The notes: generated from the letters alone by a model not told the origin. DNA of 24,727 nucleotides from Nitrospira sp. (GCA_016873595.1 VGWZ01000006.1:1-24727), one strand, 5' to 3'. Counted from the stretch's first letter, positions 1 through 8,484 are shown. Made by a program: numbers and translations.

Positions 1-168
1 GTTATAAGCTATCATTGATAGCGATTAAGGTTACAGGGATATTCAGAAGTGAAGGAGGTGATAGGTAAAAGTAACAGAGCAAAGTAAGGTTTCAAATTTG
101 TTTTACTGGTTTTAGCCCTTGGCTAAAAAAGAAGAAAGAATTTAAACAACAAGAAGGAGGTAGGATTA
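1..168 (+). promoter_or_regulatory. 5' leader of the first secreted-protein gene
   Basis: No gene is visible in this stretch. It holds a small inverted repeat (GCTATC/GATAGC, 8-22) and an extended anti-SD match (AAGGAGGTGAT, 52-62) that has no ATG, GTG or TTG at a usable distance. A 7-bp perfect hairpin (TTTAGCC ctt GGCTAAA, 111-127) follows, then a second strong SD (AAGGAGG around 153-160) that serves the ATG at 169. I recognise no riboswitch class. The promoter was not pinned down and may lie before the window. Confidence 0.4.
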
Positions 169-1314
169 ATGAGATCGAAAGCAATTTTATCTGTTTTGAT
201 AGGCTTAGCTCTTCTGCTGTCCTTTAGTGTAGCAGTTAAGGATGCTAAAGCAGATGCTCTTCTGTTTCCATGGATCGTAAAGAGTTCACAGGTATCAACA
301 CTTGTATCTGTGGTGAATACTGCAGAGAAAGATCCGGGTGTTCTCCCTATGGAAGTGCTGCACTATCAGTACTGGTACAAAAAATCCACAGCTAACACTC
401 AGACAGAAGCATGCGATAACATCAGCTTTAAGAGACCAACCTCGAAGGACGATATCGTTACCTTTGATGCTGCTGGTAACATTAACGGTGGCAAGGCGCT
501 ATTTAATGATCCTGGCGCAGGGACGTGGAAGGGAGGACCCTCTTACGGTACCCAGAGCTTTAAGCTCAATGTAGAATCACCTCGAAGGGCATTTCTCATA
601 GTGGATAACAACACACCTGCATTAGCGTTGTCAGATACAAATGTTGACGGAACTCTTTATGGTGAGGCGATGGTCGTTGAGCTGGTAGGTGGCGCCGCAT
701 GGGGTTATATTGCCTATAACCCATCTGGAGGCGAAACAGAGGACCAGAATGCCAGAGTCCGATTTGGTGATATGCTTGATGTATTAGGCGAGGTAATAGG
801 AATTGACGAAACAACACAGACAGTCCTTTTGCCACCGGATACTATAATAACCAGATTCTTTATGACACCTATTTCGGATGAATATTGGGTAGCCCCTAAC
901 CAGAGGGCGGGTAACCTTAATACGAGAATACAGCTATGTTTGGATCCAACCCAGACTGGTGGATGTACTCAGGGTGGCATATATGACAATGATGAAGGCA
1001 AGATAGACTTTGAAAAGAAGAAGGACATTGTGTGTACAAGCGCTGATGACCTTGTTAAACTTATGACTGAAGCCTCATATAACACATTCAAAGCAACAGG
1101 TGGACAGGGCTGGTCATACATCATTACACTTCCGGGCACATTACATGATGACTTTGATATGATAATAGGTAAACTCGAATTAACAACGACCGGAGTCACT
1201 ATTGATGGAAAAACCGTACCAGGTACACTAAACAATTTCCTCTGGATAAGGGATAGTGAAACAGTAACCGACTGTGTTGGTATCAACTGCATTCACAATG
1301 AGACTGCTTATTAA
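169..1314 (+). CDS. Secreted protein of an unrecognised family (paralogue A)
   Basis: A 381-aa protein with a Sec signal peptide (residues 1-28, likely cleaved after AKA in DAKADALLFP), so it is exported. I do not recognise the family. It is clearly paralogous to the proteins at 20492 and 21676. Shared landmarks are a mature N-terminus of type ADxxLFPxI, a Cys followed by RPTS and D-x-V-x-FD-x-x-G-x-x-N-x-G-x-ALFND, LYGEA...GGAAWGY, TRFFMTP, GG-x-Y, and a late Cys before DLVKLM. It is longer than its relatives, with extra loops around residues 115-135 and 195-225 and a Cys-containing C-terminus. No membrane anchor follows the signal peptide. The start is set by a strong SD (AAGGAGG). A near-perfect terminator directly follows the gene, so it is probably a well-expressed single-gene unit. 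The function is unknown; a surface or matrix protein is a guess. Confidence 0.85.
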   Translation: MRSKAILSVLIGLALLLSFSVAVKDAKADALLFPWIVKSSQVSTLVSVVNTAEKDPGVLPMEVLHYQYWYKKSTANTQTEACDNISFKRPTSKDDIVTFDAAGNINGGKALFNDPGAGTWKGGPSYGTQSFKLNVESPRRAFLIVDNNTPALALSDTNVDGTLYGEAMVVELVGGAAWGYIAYNPSGGETEDQNARVRFGDMLDVLGEVIGIDETTQTVLLPPDTIITRFFMTPISDEYWVAPNQRAGNLNTRIQLCLDPTQTGGCTQGGIYDNDEGKIDFEKKKDIVCTSADDLVKLMTEASYNTFKATGGQGWSYIITLPGTLHDDFDMIIGKLELTTTGVTIDGKTVPGTLNNFLWIRDSETVTDCVGINCIHNETAY

Positions 1315-1341
1315 CACAATCTGGAATTTCTCTTTATAAAG

Positions 1342-1371
1342 AAAAAGAGGGGGGCAACCCCCTCTTTTTTT
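1342..1371 (+). terminator. Strong Rho-independent terminator
   Basis: A perfect 12-bp stem (AAAAAGAGGGGG, 1342-1353) with a GCAA tetraloop and the complementary arm ending in a T run (1358-1371). It lies about 28 bp after the stop of the secreted-protein gene and separates it from the propeller gene. Confidence 0.93.
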
Positions 1372-1450
1372 ATGTCTTCTCATTTCTCATCTGTCTTGTT
1401 CTGGACAAAGATGGCATTTTCTATCGGCATTTTGTATAGAAATGTGTGTG

Positions 1451-1482
1451 TTGAGAAAAAGCCTTAAAAATGTTAGTATGAT
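1451..1482 (+). promoter_or_regulatory. Candidate sigma70-type promoter for the propeller/lipoprotein pair
   Basis: TTGAGA (1451-1456) is followed after 17 nt by TAGTAT (1474-1479). An overlapping TATGAT (1477-1482) gives a better -10 at 20-nt spacing. It sits just downstream of the terminator and about 40 bp before the ATG at 1522. This is motif reading only. Confidence 0.45.
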
Positions 1483-1521
1483 GTAATTTAGATTCTATGT
1501 AAAAGAAAGGAAGAAAAATAT

Positions 1522-2859
1522 ATGTACAGGATACTGTCATTTGTGCTTCTTTTGGTGTTCGTTTTTGCTTTATCAGCCCGGGCTGGTGAAAAGACGATCA
1601 CATCTGAGCCTTTTAATCGCTACAAACCGATCTCTATAAAAGAGAGTGATGGAAAAAATATCTGGACAGCATATTATGACCTGAGAGGCGGGATTCATAT
1701 TAAGAATATATTCAATGACAAAGACATTGTTGTGAATGAAGGCAGAGAAGGCATTGCTGCTGGGCTTGCCTTTGATGTTCAGGGGGATAATGCCTTTGTG
1801 GTATGGAGAGAAAAGATTGGAGGCCAAAAGAAGCTCTGGTTCAGGGCATCCCATGACGGTGGCAGGACCCTATCCGAACCTTTACTCTTAGATGAAGAGA
1901 GCCAGGCACTTACCAGGATTAAGATAGGATCAAATTCGAAGGGTGATGTCTTTGTCCTCTGGTACGGCGAAAAGCCATTAAAGGATTCCAGACACAATTT
2001 TTATTGTGTAGCTTCAAATGATTTCGGAAAGACTTTCTCAAAGGCTAAAAATCTGACCATTGGTTACGATAATTCTATTTATCCCACCTTATTAGTTGAT
2101 GAAGTGGGTGCATATATCTTCTCTTACTCCAGAAAAGATGGTAAGAAATATATGATCTTCAGAAAAACCATAGATAGGGGGAAAACATGGAGTAACCCTT
2201 TAGAGATAAAGGAGATCGGTGTAGTGACATTATTCATAGAGCCAATTAAGGTAGGCAACAGGCTTCACGTCTTCTGGTTTAATACTTACGATGGTGATCC
2301 TGTCATAGAGGGGGCTTTTTCAGATGATGAGGGTAAGACATGGAAAACTACAATTTTAGCAGAGACAAAGGGTCTGGATATTGGACTTCTTAAAGTCACC
2401 CACGATAATAATGGCCATATCTTTCTCTCTTTTAGTGGGAAATGGAATGAAGATGAAAAGAACAGGGTATATTTAATCAGGTCAGAGGACAACGGAAACA
2501 CATGGGAAAAGCTTACATCCGTGAGGCATTACCCTTTTACACATACCCATGCTGAAAACCCTGAGATAATGGCAAGAGATAATGGAGAGGCGGTGGTAGT
2601 CTGGGTTGATTATAGAAATATCAGGTCTAATCTATATATGCAGTACTCAAAAGACTATGGCAGGACATGGCAGGAAAGAGATATCCCTCTTGAAGATCCT
2701 GGGAGATTCAATACTGCTCATTACCCATACACTGATAGCCTGGTAAAAATCAAGGATAGTTATTATGTATTAGCATATAGGTTTGAAGGTGATCTTACCC
2801 TTGGAGAGGCAGATCTCCTATTGCTGGATTTTAAAATAGAAGGTAGAGGTGCAAGATGA
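1522..2859 (+). CDS. Secreted Asp-box (BNR/sialidase-like) beta-propeller protein
   Basis: A 445-aa protein with an N-terminal signal peptide (hydrophobic core 4-18, likely cleaved after ARA). Six Asp-box motifs of type S/T-x-D-x-G-x-T-W/F occur near residues 110, 165, 216, 267, 321 and 376 (SHDGGRT, SNDFGKTF, TIDRGKTW, SDDEGKTW, SEDNGNTW, SKDYGRTW). Their regular 51-55 residue spacing is what a six-bladed sialidase-type propeller would give. The Asp box is a fold marker, not a catalytic motif. I see no clear FRIP motif or arginine triad, so enzymatic sialidase activity is not supported, and a glycan-binding or structural role is as likely. AAAGGAAG precedes the ATG. The stop overlaps the ATG of the next gene (ATGA), implying translational coupling. 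It resembles the N-terminal part of the protein at 22711. Confidence 0.85.
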   Translation: MYRILSFVLLLVFVFALSARAGEKTITSEPFNRYKPISIKESDGKNIWTAYYDLRGGIHIKNIFNDKDIVVNEGREGIAAGLAFDVQGDNAFVVWREKIGGQKKLWFRASHDGGRTLSEPLLLDEESQALTRIKIGSNSKGDVFVLWYGEKPLKDSRHNFYCVASNDFGKTFSKAKNLTIGYDNSIYPTLLVDEVGAYIFSYSRKDGKKYMIFRKTIDRGKTWSNPLEIKEIGVVTLFIEPIKVGNRLHVFWFNTYDGDPVIEGAFSDDEGKTWKTTILAETKGLDIGLLKVTHDNNGHIFLSFSGKWNEDEKNRVYLIRSEDNGNTWEKLTSVRHYPFTHTHAENPEIMARDNGEAVVVWVDYRNIRSNLYMQYSKDYGRTWQERDIPLEDPGRFNTAHYPYTDSLVKIKDSYYVLAYRFEGDLTLGEADLLLLDFKIEGRGAR

Positions 2860-3332
2860 AGAAGGTCTTTTTCGTAGTGTTGATTTCCCTATTATCATTG
2901 ACGGCCTGTGCCGGTATTGAAACATCAAGGAAGAGCATGTCTGAGGATTTAGGCTCTCCAGAAAAGGTTGACCTTCTCAGGGAGAGGGTTAATGACTTCT
3001 GGTCAGCATTTGTTAAGGAAGATTATGAAAAGATTTATTACCTTTATGACCCATTCTTTCGGACACGGACTCCCAACAAGCATGCCTTTATGGGGACATT
3101 GGGGAAAATCAAATACCACAAGTTTGAGGTAAAGGATATTAAGGTTGAGGGAAATGTCGCTAAGCTAAAAGTTAGTGTTGTTTACTCGATCCCCAAAACA
3201 CGATTTAAAATAGCAGAGTTCAGCCAGCCAGAAACCCCGGCAGAATTTGAGGAGACATGGCTTTATATATACGATAACTGGTACAAGGAATATTATATGC
3301 ATGCAGCAGAGGCAGGGATTGTTTATTATTAG
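2856..3332 (+). CDS. Small lipoprotein with NTF2/SnoaL-like domain
   Basis: A 158-aa protein with a lipoprotein signal (LTAC, lipidated Cys18). The body, from LLRERVNDFWSAF onward, has the pattern of an NTF2-like cone: a first helix, then DPFFRTRTP, an alternating-strand region (KVEGNVAKLKVSVVY) and a final aromatic strand (ETWLYIYDNWYKEYY). No catalytic residues can be assigned. It overlaps the propeller gene by 4 bp. The same domain forms the C-terminus of the protein at 22711 (LLRERVNAYW, HDPFYRARIP, KIEGNVAIVKLKVKY), where it is fused to the propeller. The two left-flank proteins therefore very likely act together in the periplasm or on the outer membrane. The NTF2-fold call is by pattern and is less certain than the homology to the 22711 protein. 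Confidence 0.8.
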   Translation: MKKVFFVVLISLLSLTACAGIETSRKSMSEDLGSPEKVDLLRERVNDFWSAFVKEDYEKIYYLYDPFFRTRTPNKHAFMGTLGKIKYHKFEVKDIKVEGNVAKLKVSVVYSIPKTRFKIAEFSQPETPAEFEETWLYIYDNWYKEYYMHAAEAGIVYY

Positions 3333-3382
3333 TATAAGCGTATTAAATGAAGTGTCATCATTGTGTGTAAAACAAGCAAATA

Positions 3383-3407
3383 GATGCTGAAACGAGTTCA
3401 GCATGAC
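3383..3407. repeat. Short palindromic repeat (TGCTGAA stem)
   Basis: TGCTGAA / ACGAG / TTCAGCA (3385-3403), followed by TGAC. This is a compact REP-like hairpin in the gap between the lipoprotein gene and the GT-C/TPR gene. With no T run it is unlikely to be a terminator. Confidence 0.7.
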
Positions 3408-3423
3408 AAAAGGGCGTAAAGTG

Positions 3424-3449
3424 TCATTCCGAACTTGTTTCGGAATCTC
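3424..3449. repeat. Short palindromic repeat of the GTCATTCC type
   Basis: ATTCCGAA / CTTGT / TTCGGAAT (3426-3446), flanked by GTC and CTC. It has the same design as the GTCATTGC repeat inside the next gene (3877-3915) and the units at 19009-19186, so these appear to be variants of one genomic repeat family. Confidence 0.75.
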
Positions 3450-3512
3450 AAGTCCTTTAATTGATAATGTAAAAGTATTTAATGCGTTTACTATAGTTAA
3501 TAATCCTTATAG

Positions 3513-5786
3513 ATGAGAAAGGGTCTGAAGGAGAAGGAAAGGAATGACTTTCAGAAACATCATACATTAAAGCACCTGTTAGGAATCGCCCTTCTCATCT
3601 TCGGAGTATTACTCGCCTATAGCAATTCCCTCAATGGCATATGGGCATTTGATGATGTATTAATCAATCAGCCACTGGGAACCGAGGGTCTGATTGAAAA
3701 GATTGGTGCAAGGAAGATAGCCTACCTGACATTTCTTATTAACCAGAAGATTAACCCTGTTGATCCTTTTAACTTCAGACTCTTCAATATCTTCATTCAT
3801 ATCCTTAACGCCCTGCTCGTCTATATTATTGCCCTCCTTACACTCTCTTATAATTGTAGTGAACGACCAGACAAGAGCGTCATTGCAAGGCACGAAGTGC
3901 CGAAGCAATCTCAAGATTTTTTCCCCATAGCCCTTTTCAGTGCAGCCCTGTTTGCCCTTCATCCCCTGAATATAAATGCTGTTGCCTATATCATACAGAG
4001 AATGGCTTCACTTGCAACATTTTTCGTTCTGCTTTCGCTGGTGTCCTATATCTTTGCGAACATGGCAAAGAACATATTTAACAAGGTCATATTGTATTTA
4101 GTGACTATTGTATTTATTGTCCTCGGTGTTTTGTCTAAGGAAAATGCTATAATGGCAGTACCACTTATATTACTTTATGACTACATCTTTCTCTCACGAT
4201 ATGATAAAAAAACATTTTTGAAGAAGGCTTTGGTTATACTCTCTATCGGTTTCTGCACCCTTTTAGCCTTTACCTTCTATCTACCTATCCACAAGACCGC
4301 TCTGGATGTAGTAAAGGCATTTACAGACATAAATAAGCCCCTTATATACAAATCATGGATGGCAACTGACGTATACTGGAGCCCCATTGAGCATATTCTT
4401 ACAGGGTTCAGGGTCATAAGCAGGTATTTATTTTTATTTCTGCTGCCCCTTCCTAATTTTCTTGTTTTTGACTGGTGGGGTTACCCTTTATCTAAAGGAA
4501 TCTTTGAGCCTATTACAACCATTTTTTCTATAGCATTGATATTTGCTCTTATAGTCTTTTCCGTCCTTAAGTTAAAAAAATATCCTTTTTTATCATTTGG
4601 AATCCTCTGGTATTTTATTGCTATCTCACTTGAAAGTTTAATAGCCGTTGGTTCAGACCTTTACTTTGAGCATAGAAACTACCTGCCACTTACAGGACTT
4701 TCCTTTGGCCTTGTAGCCCAAGTCGCCAATTTTTTAAAAGAAAAGGTAAGCGCAAAGTATGCACCTTGGGTTGTTTTTTTCGTCCTTTCCACCTTTCTCG
4801 GTTTCATGACCTTCCAGAGAAACTTCATATGGAAAGACCCTGTAACGTTTTGGGGAGATACCGTCAAGAAGGCCCCCTATAATATAAGAGCAAATCTCGC
4901 ACTCGCTCATAGCTATCGGGCAGCATCAGATTTCCAAAATGCTCAGAACTATTATCTAACTTCAGTAAGAATTGCTGTAGAGGAAAAAAGACCTTTTTTC
5001 ACAGTAGAATCGTTATATCACCTTGGTTTTATGCACCTCCTATTAGAGCAAAGAACTGAAGCAGGGAAAGTAATAGATATGCTTGAAAAAGCAACACCTG
5101 ATTCCTATAAACTCAGGATACTCATGGGATATTACAGCTATCTTAATAAAGATTTTAATGCAGCAGTAGAGACCTATCTTGATGTTCTCAAGGACACTCG
5201 AGGAACCCCAAGATGGGATAAAGTAACTGTTTACACATTATTAGGAGATGCCTATCGTGACATGGGGTTAGCTGATAAGGCAATGGGTAGCTACGAAAAA
5301 GCCTTAAACCTGAATCATTCTTTCCCTGCAGCATATCATGGTATGGCAAAGGTTCATTTGATGAAAGGAGATCTTAAAACAGCATCAGAGTATCTAAGAA
5401 AGGTACTGTTAGTAGATCCTTATAATATCGTAGCCCTTTCTGATATGGCTCATCTCGTGCTTCTCGGGGGTGGAGGTGTTGATAAGGCACTACCATTTGC
5501 GAAAAAGGCTGTTTCTTTTAATCCTCCTGTTTATAAGCCATATCTTATTATGGGTACTATACTGACTATTCAAGGTGAAGATGCAGATGCTGAAGAATTT
5601 TACACAACGGCTAAAGATTTCCATGCCCCTGAATATCTTGTCCTCTTCAACAGGGCGTGGGCATATTCTTTAAAGGGAGAAAGAGAAAAACAGAAATACT
5701 ATTTAAGCAAACTTTTAAACATGAAAAGGGTCCCTAATAATATCAGGAATACGGCAAAAAAGATACTCTCAAAATTAACTGATTAA
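3513..5786 (+). CDS. Polytopic GT-C-type membrane protein with C-terminal TPRs (TMTC-like)
   Basis: A 757-aa protein. A short basic N-terminus is followed by about ten hydrophobic segments up to residue ~440, then a soluble TPR-like tail (~455-757; clearest units are KVTVYTLLGDAYRDMGLADK and AAYHGMAKVHLMKGDLKTA). The first loop carries an acidic FDD (AFDDVLINQP), the position where GT-C enzymes keep their catalytic D/E pair. ALHPLNINAVAY and FEHRNYLPLTG correspond to HPVHVESVAW and ADRYTYIPSIG in the 10891 protein. The architecture is that of bacterial TMTC-like/DUF1736-TPR proteins. Transfer of a sugar from a polyprenyl-phosphate donor is an inference. Residues ~122-134 (SVIARHEVPKQSQ) are encoded by an inserted palindromic repeat. 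No SD precedes the ATG, so the start is uncertain; a later start would cut into the first membrane segment. Confidence 0.8.
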   Translation: MRKGLKEKERNDFQKHHTLKHLLGIALLIFGVLLAYSNSLNGIWAFDDVLINQPLGTEGLIEKIGARKIAYLTFLINQKINPVDPFNFRLFNIFIHILNALLVYIIALLTLSYNCSERPDKSVIARHEVPKQSQDFFPIALFSAALFALHPLNINAVAYIIQRMASLATFFVLLSLVSYIFANMAKNIFNKVILYLVTIVFIVLGVLSKENAIMAVPLILLYDYIFLSRYDKKTFLKKALVILSIGFCTLLAFTFYLPIHKTALDVVKAFTDINKPLIYKSWMATDVYWSPIEHILTGFRVISRYLFLFLLPLPNFLVFDWWGYPLSKGIFEPITTIFSIALIFALIVFSVLKLKKYPFLSFGILWYFIAISLESLIAVGSDLYFEHRNYLPLTGLSFGLVAQVANFLKEKVSAKYAPWVVFFVLSTFLGFMTFQRNFIWKDPVTFWGDTVKKAPYNIRANLALAHSYRAASDFQNAQNYYLTSVRIAVEEKRPFFTVESLYHLGFMHLLLEQRTEAGKVIDMLEKATPDSYKLRILMGYYSYLNKDFNAAVETYLDVLKDTRGTPRWDKVTVYTLLGDAYRDMGLADKAMGSYEKALNLNHSFPAAYHGMAKVHLMKGDLKTASEYLRKVLLVDPYNIVALSDMAHLVLLGGGGVDKALPFAKKAVSFNPPVYKPYLIMGTILTIQGEDADAEEFYTTAKDFHAPEYLVLFNRAWAYSLKGEREKQKYYLSKLLNMKRVPNNIRNTAKKILSKLTD
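3877..3915. repeat. Palindromic repeat inside the coding sequence
   Basis: ATTGC...GCAAT arms (3882-3886, 3905-3909) surround an inner GCAC gaa GTGC hairpin, preceded by GCGTC and followed by CTC. It keeps the reading frame open and adds a hydrophilic stretch between two membrane segments of the GT-C/TPR protein. Confidence 0.85.
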
Positions 5787-5796
5787 ACCTAATAAC

Positions 5797-7152
5797 TTAT
5801 TCAGCAGACTTTGCGCACCTGAAACCATTATTGGCATATTTGACTTCGGGAGGTAGTCCATATCGGATCGTTGTGCGAACCTCAATCCAATGGTTATCCC
5901 AACATCCTCCCCTGAGAACTCGTACAACACCTTTATCTGATCCTTTTGGATTATTCTCTGGACTGATTTTATAATAGCCCATACTAAACCAATCAGCGAC
6001 CCACTCCCATACATTTCCAGCCATGTCATAGATACCATAGCCATTAGGTTTCTTCTGACCAACAGGGTGTGTTCTGCTGCCTGATCTATTACTTATATCT
6101 ACAATCATATCATCAATCCATGCATATTTCCCAATGTCCTCCTTAATATTCGTGCCAGGCCATCTGTCATCCCTTCCCCCCTTGGCTGCTTTCTCCCATT
6201 CAGCCTCGGTAGGGAGTTTTTTTCCTGCTTTCTCACAAAACTCCTTAGCTTCAAACCAACTTACACTATCAACTGGCAGATCACTCCCTATCCAGAAGGA
6301 GGGATTATACCCCATAACTGATTTAAATTGCTGTTGGGTAACCTCGTATTTATCAATATAGAATGCGTCAAGATATACTGTGTGTCTCGGATGTTCATTG
6401 GGGTCATCTTCAAGGGTGCCGCTCCCCATCAAGAATTTTCCAGCGGGGATCAAAACCATCTCATTTAAATTAACAACTTTGGGGTGGTGAATGTAAGGGT
6501 TATTTATCTTCTCAACAATTTTTTCTATAGTTTCTCCTATATCTTTTTTGTTCCTTATATCGTGGTATGTCCCATATCCAGCATGTGCAAGACGCACAAG
6601 CTCGATCCTGTTATTTTTCCTGGGATTTAGTCCTATGACGTGTAGAATCATCCTGAAATCGTATTTCTCTTTTATTTCGCGAGCAATTTTTATAAGATCT
6701 CCTTTACAGGTCATTTCCCCATCGGTAATCAGCACGACACTTCCGTAATCTTCACTGTCTTTCAGCCTTTCAGCAGCTGTCTTTAATGCTAAGGCTATCG
6801 GCGCCTTTCCTTTTGGTCTGGTTTCTGATAGCCTTTTCTTCATAGCCTCTTTGTCTAATCCCTTAATAAGAACCACAAGTTCTACATCATCACATTTATC
6901 TTTGTACCTGTGTCCATAGAAGGTTAATCCTGCATCTACAGGTTCTTTAAGATTATCTATAATGCCGATAAGAATTTCACGGGCAATATCTATCTTACTT
7001 TTATCACCTATCTTCATGTCCATACTTTCTGAAAAATCGACAATAAATTCTACAGATGAGGAATAAGCCTCAGTTATTAGGGGATTAGTAAAAATGTAAA
7101 TTATAATAAGTACTCTAAAAATAATGAGAAACAGCTTCATACTAAGATTCAT
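5797..7152 (-). CDS. Secreted VWA domain fused to SUMF1/FGE-like domain
   Basis: A 451-aa protein from the ATG at 7152. An in-frame GTG at 7155 is possible, but the SD (GGAGGA, 7164-7159) is 6 nt from the ATG and only 3 nt from the GTG. Residues 1-29 are a signal peptide or anchor. Residues ~33-215 are a von Willebrand A domain with MIDAS motif DFSES (39-43) and ITDGE (Asp144). The usual MIDAS threonine of G-x-TPIA is Ala (GKAPIA, Ala118). Residues ~228-449 are an FGE-sulfatase/SUMF1 domain (MVLIPAGKFLMGS, KLPTEAEWE, YDMAGNVWEWVAD, RVLRGGCWDN, NNGFRCAK). The two active-site cysteines of true formylglycine-generating enzymes are not at the expected places after RGGCW, so this is probably a non-catalytic fold used for binding. 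It is convergent with the GT-C/TPR gene, 10 bp away, with no visible terminator between them. Confidence 0.88.
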   Translation of the reverse strand: MNLSMKLFLIIFRVLIIIYIFTNPLITEAYSSSVEFIVDFSESMDMKIGDKSKIDIAREILIGIIDNLKEPVDAGLTFYGHRYKDKCDDVELVVLIKGLDKEAMKKRLSETRPKGKAPIALALKTAAERLKDSEDYGSVVLITDGEMTCKGDLIKIAREIKEKYDFRMILHVIGLNPRKNNRIELVRLAHAGYGTYHDIRNKKDIGETIEKIVEKINNPYIHHPKVVNLNEMVLIPAGKFLMGSGTLEDDPNEHPRHTVYLDAFYIDKYEVTQQQFKSVMGYNPSFWIGSDLPVDSVSWFEAKEFCEKAGKKLPTEAEWEKAAKGGRDDRWPGTNIKEDIGKYAWIDDMIVDISNRSGSRTHPVGQKKPNGYGIYDMAGNVWEWVADWFSMGYYKISPENNPKGSDKGVVRVLRGGCWDNHWIEVRTTIRYGLPPEVKYANNGFRCAKSAE

Positions 7153-7374
7153 CACTTTTCCTCCATTTATTGTAGGCTTAATATAAATTTGATATTATAT
7201 CATAATTTATAAAATGTGTGTTTTAAAGTAGGAAAATATTTTGATGCTTGTATTCGATTGAATATACATTTTATAATTTATTAAAAATAAGTTACCCAAG
7301 TTTAATGCTTTTCGAAAATTTCGGTTTTTAAACATTTCCGCTTTATTATATAGAACATATAATGGAGGTTTTTT
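7153..7374. promoter_or_regulatory. AT-rich divergent promoter region
   Basis: A very AT-rich gap between divergent genes. The minus strand has an exact TATAAT (7199-7194) ahead of the VWA-FGE gene, but no good -35 at standard spacing. The plus strand has AATGGAGG (7361-7368) as SD for the ATG at 7375 and a TATAAT at 7358-7363. That one is too close to the SD to be the main -10 unless the transcript is very short-leadered. No operator palindrome stands out. Confidence 0.35.
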
Positions 7375-8475
7375 ATGAAAGGCAAGGAATTGAGTAGGCG
7401 TGCTTTTTATGTATTTCTTTTGATAGGTTTTTTTGTCATTAGTGGTTGTGGCGGAAATTCTTCAAAAAAAATATCTTTTTTCCATTCAGACCTCGAGGGT
7501 TACTGGAAAACAATTGGCTTTGGTCAAGATAATTATGGTTCTTATTATGGTAGTTCTGGTTATCTGATTGTTAACACCTCAGGAGAAATAACAGAAGGTA
7601 ATGTGAATAATTTTGGAATAGATGTTGAAAATTTTACTGGCGGGACCCTTGCGATAACAAATGAAGGAACAATTACAGGTATTATAGATACTTTTTTAGC
7701 AGATTCGGATACTTATGAAAAGCAAATAATACCTGATGGTCAGATGACATTGAAAAAAAATGTTATTGTTCATCCGTGCAATTTTACCCTTGCTCGCAGA
7801 GGGGTAGGTATTCTTTTAAAAAAGGGTGAAAGTTTTACTATATCTGATTTAGAAGGAGCATGGGTATTTCCTTTTGATGGAATATTTTCTTTCTCTGTTA
7901 ATAGTGCTGGAGCCATTACTAAATGCAATTTTTTAAATGTTAACATGAATTCCGGAACATGTAGTGGGAATCTTTCGATTACCTCTGAAGGAAATGTTGC
8001 AGGTGGCATAGAAGCTATAAATGGAAAGATTTTTAAAATGAACTTTGATGGTCAAATGAGTTCAAGTAAAGACAGTATGATTTTAGCTGGTGGACTTTCA
8101 ACGAGCTTTGAAGGAATGTCTGCTTTTGCCATTAAAAGAAACGGAACATTTTCATCATCTGATGGAAAAGGAAAATGGAGGATTATCAGGACTTCGAAGA
8201 TGGATGCGTTGTTTGGAACTGTCTCTATTGACACGTCTGGAACCATCACAGAAGGTAAGTGGACGAACATCAGAGGGGAGTCTGGAATATTTACAGGGGG
8301 GGAACTCTCGATTTCGGAGACCGGGAGCATATCAGGTGTGTTAAATGTTTCTTCAGGGAAATTCTTTACAATACTTGGTGGCCAGATCAGCATAGACAGG
8401 GATATTGTCGGAGGTTTAGACAGGGATGAAGCTGGTTATTCTGGAATAGTGATCTTGGTGAAGACTCCTGAATAA
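7375..8475 (+). CDS. Lipoprotein with three tandem beta-rich repeats
   Basis: A 366-aa protein with a lipoprotein signal (VISGC, Cys25). The mature part is three degenerate repeats of roughly 100 residues. Each opens with D-x-x-G-x-W (DLEGYW ~40, DLEGAW ~157, DGKGKW ~262). Each then has a strand pair of type SxxGxIT-x-x-x (TSGEITEGN, SAGAITKCN, TSGTITEGK), then FTGG/CSGN, then a second pair (NEGTITGII, SEGNVAGGI, ETGSISGVL). The spacing suggests repeated beta-hairpin domains. I do not recognise a named family. A strong GGAGG SD supports the start. The GT2 gene begins 9 bp after its stop, so it appears to lead the glycan operon. A cell-surface or outer-membrane role is inferred from the lipobox only. 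Confidence 0.85.
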   Translation: MKGKELSRRAFYVFLLIGFFVISGCGGNSSKKISFFHSDLEGYWKTIGFGQDNYGSYYGSSGYLIVNTSGEITEGNVNNFGIDVENFTGGTLAITNEGTITGIIDTFLADSDTYEKQIIPDGQMTLKKNVIVHPCNFTLARRGVGILLKKGESFTISDLEGAWVFPFDGIFSFSVNSAGAITKCNFLNVNMNSGTCSGNLSITSEGNVAGGIEAINGKIFKMNFDGQMSSSKDSMILAGGLSTSFEGMSAFAIKRNGTFSSSDGKGKWRIIRTSKMDALFGTVSIDTSGTITEGKWTNIRGESGIFTGGELSISETGSISGVLNVSSGKFFTILGGQISIDRDIVGGLDRDEAGYSGIVILVKTPE

Positions 8476-8484
8476 CATTGTGAT

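Noticed and set aside
111..127. Terminator or riboswitch in the first leader
   Set aside because: The hairpin is followed by A residues rather than T residues, and no known riboswitch consensus was recognised.
1522..2859. Annotation as an active sialidase
   Set aside because: Only Asp boxes are visible; the catalytic arginine triad and FRIP motif could not be identified.
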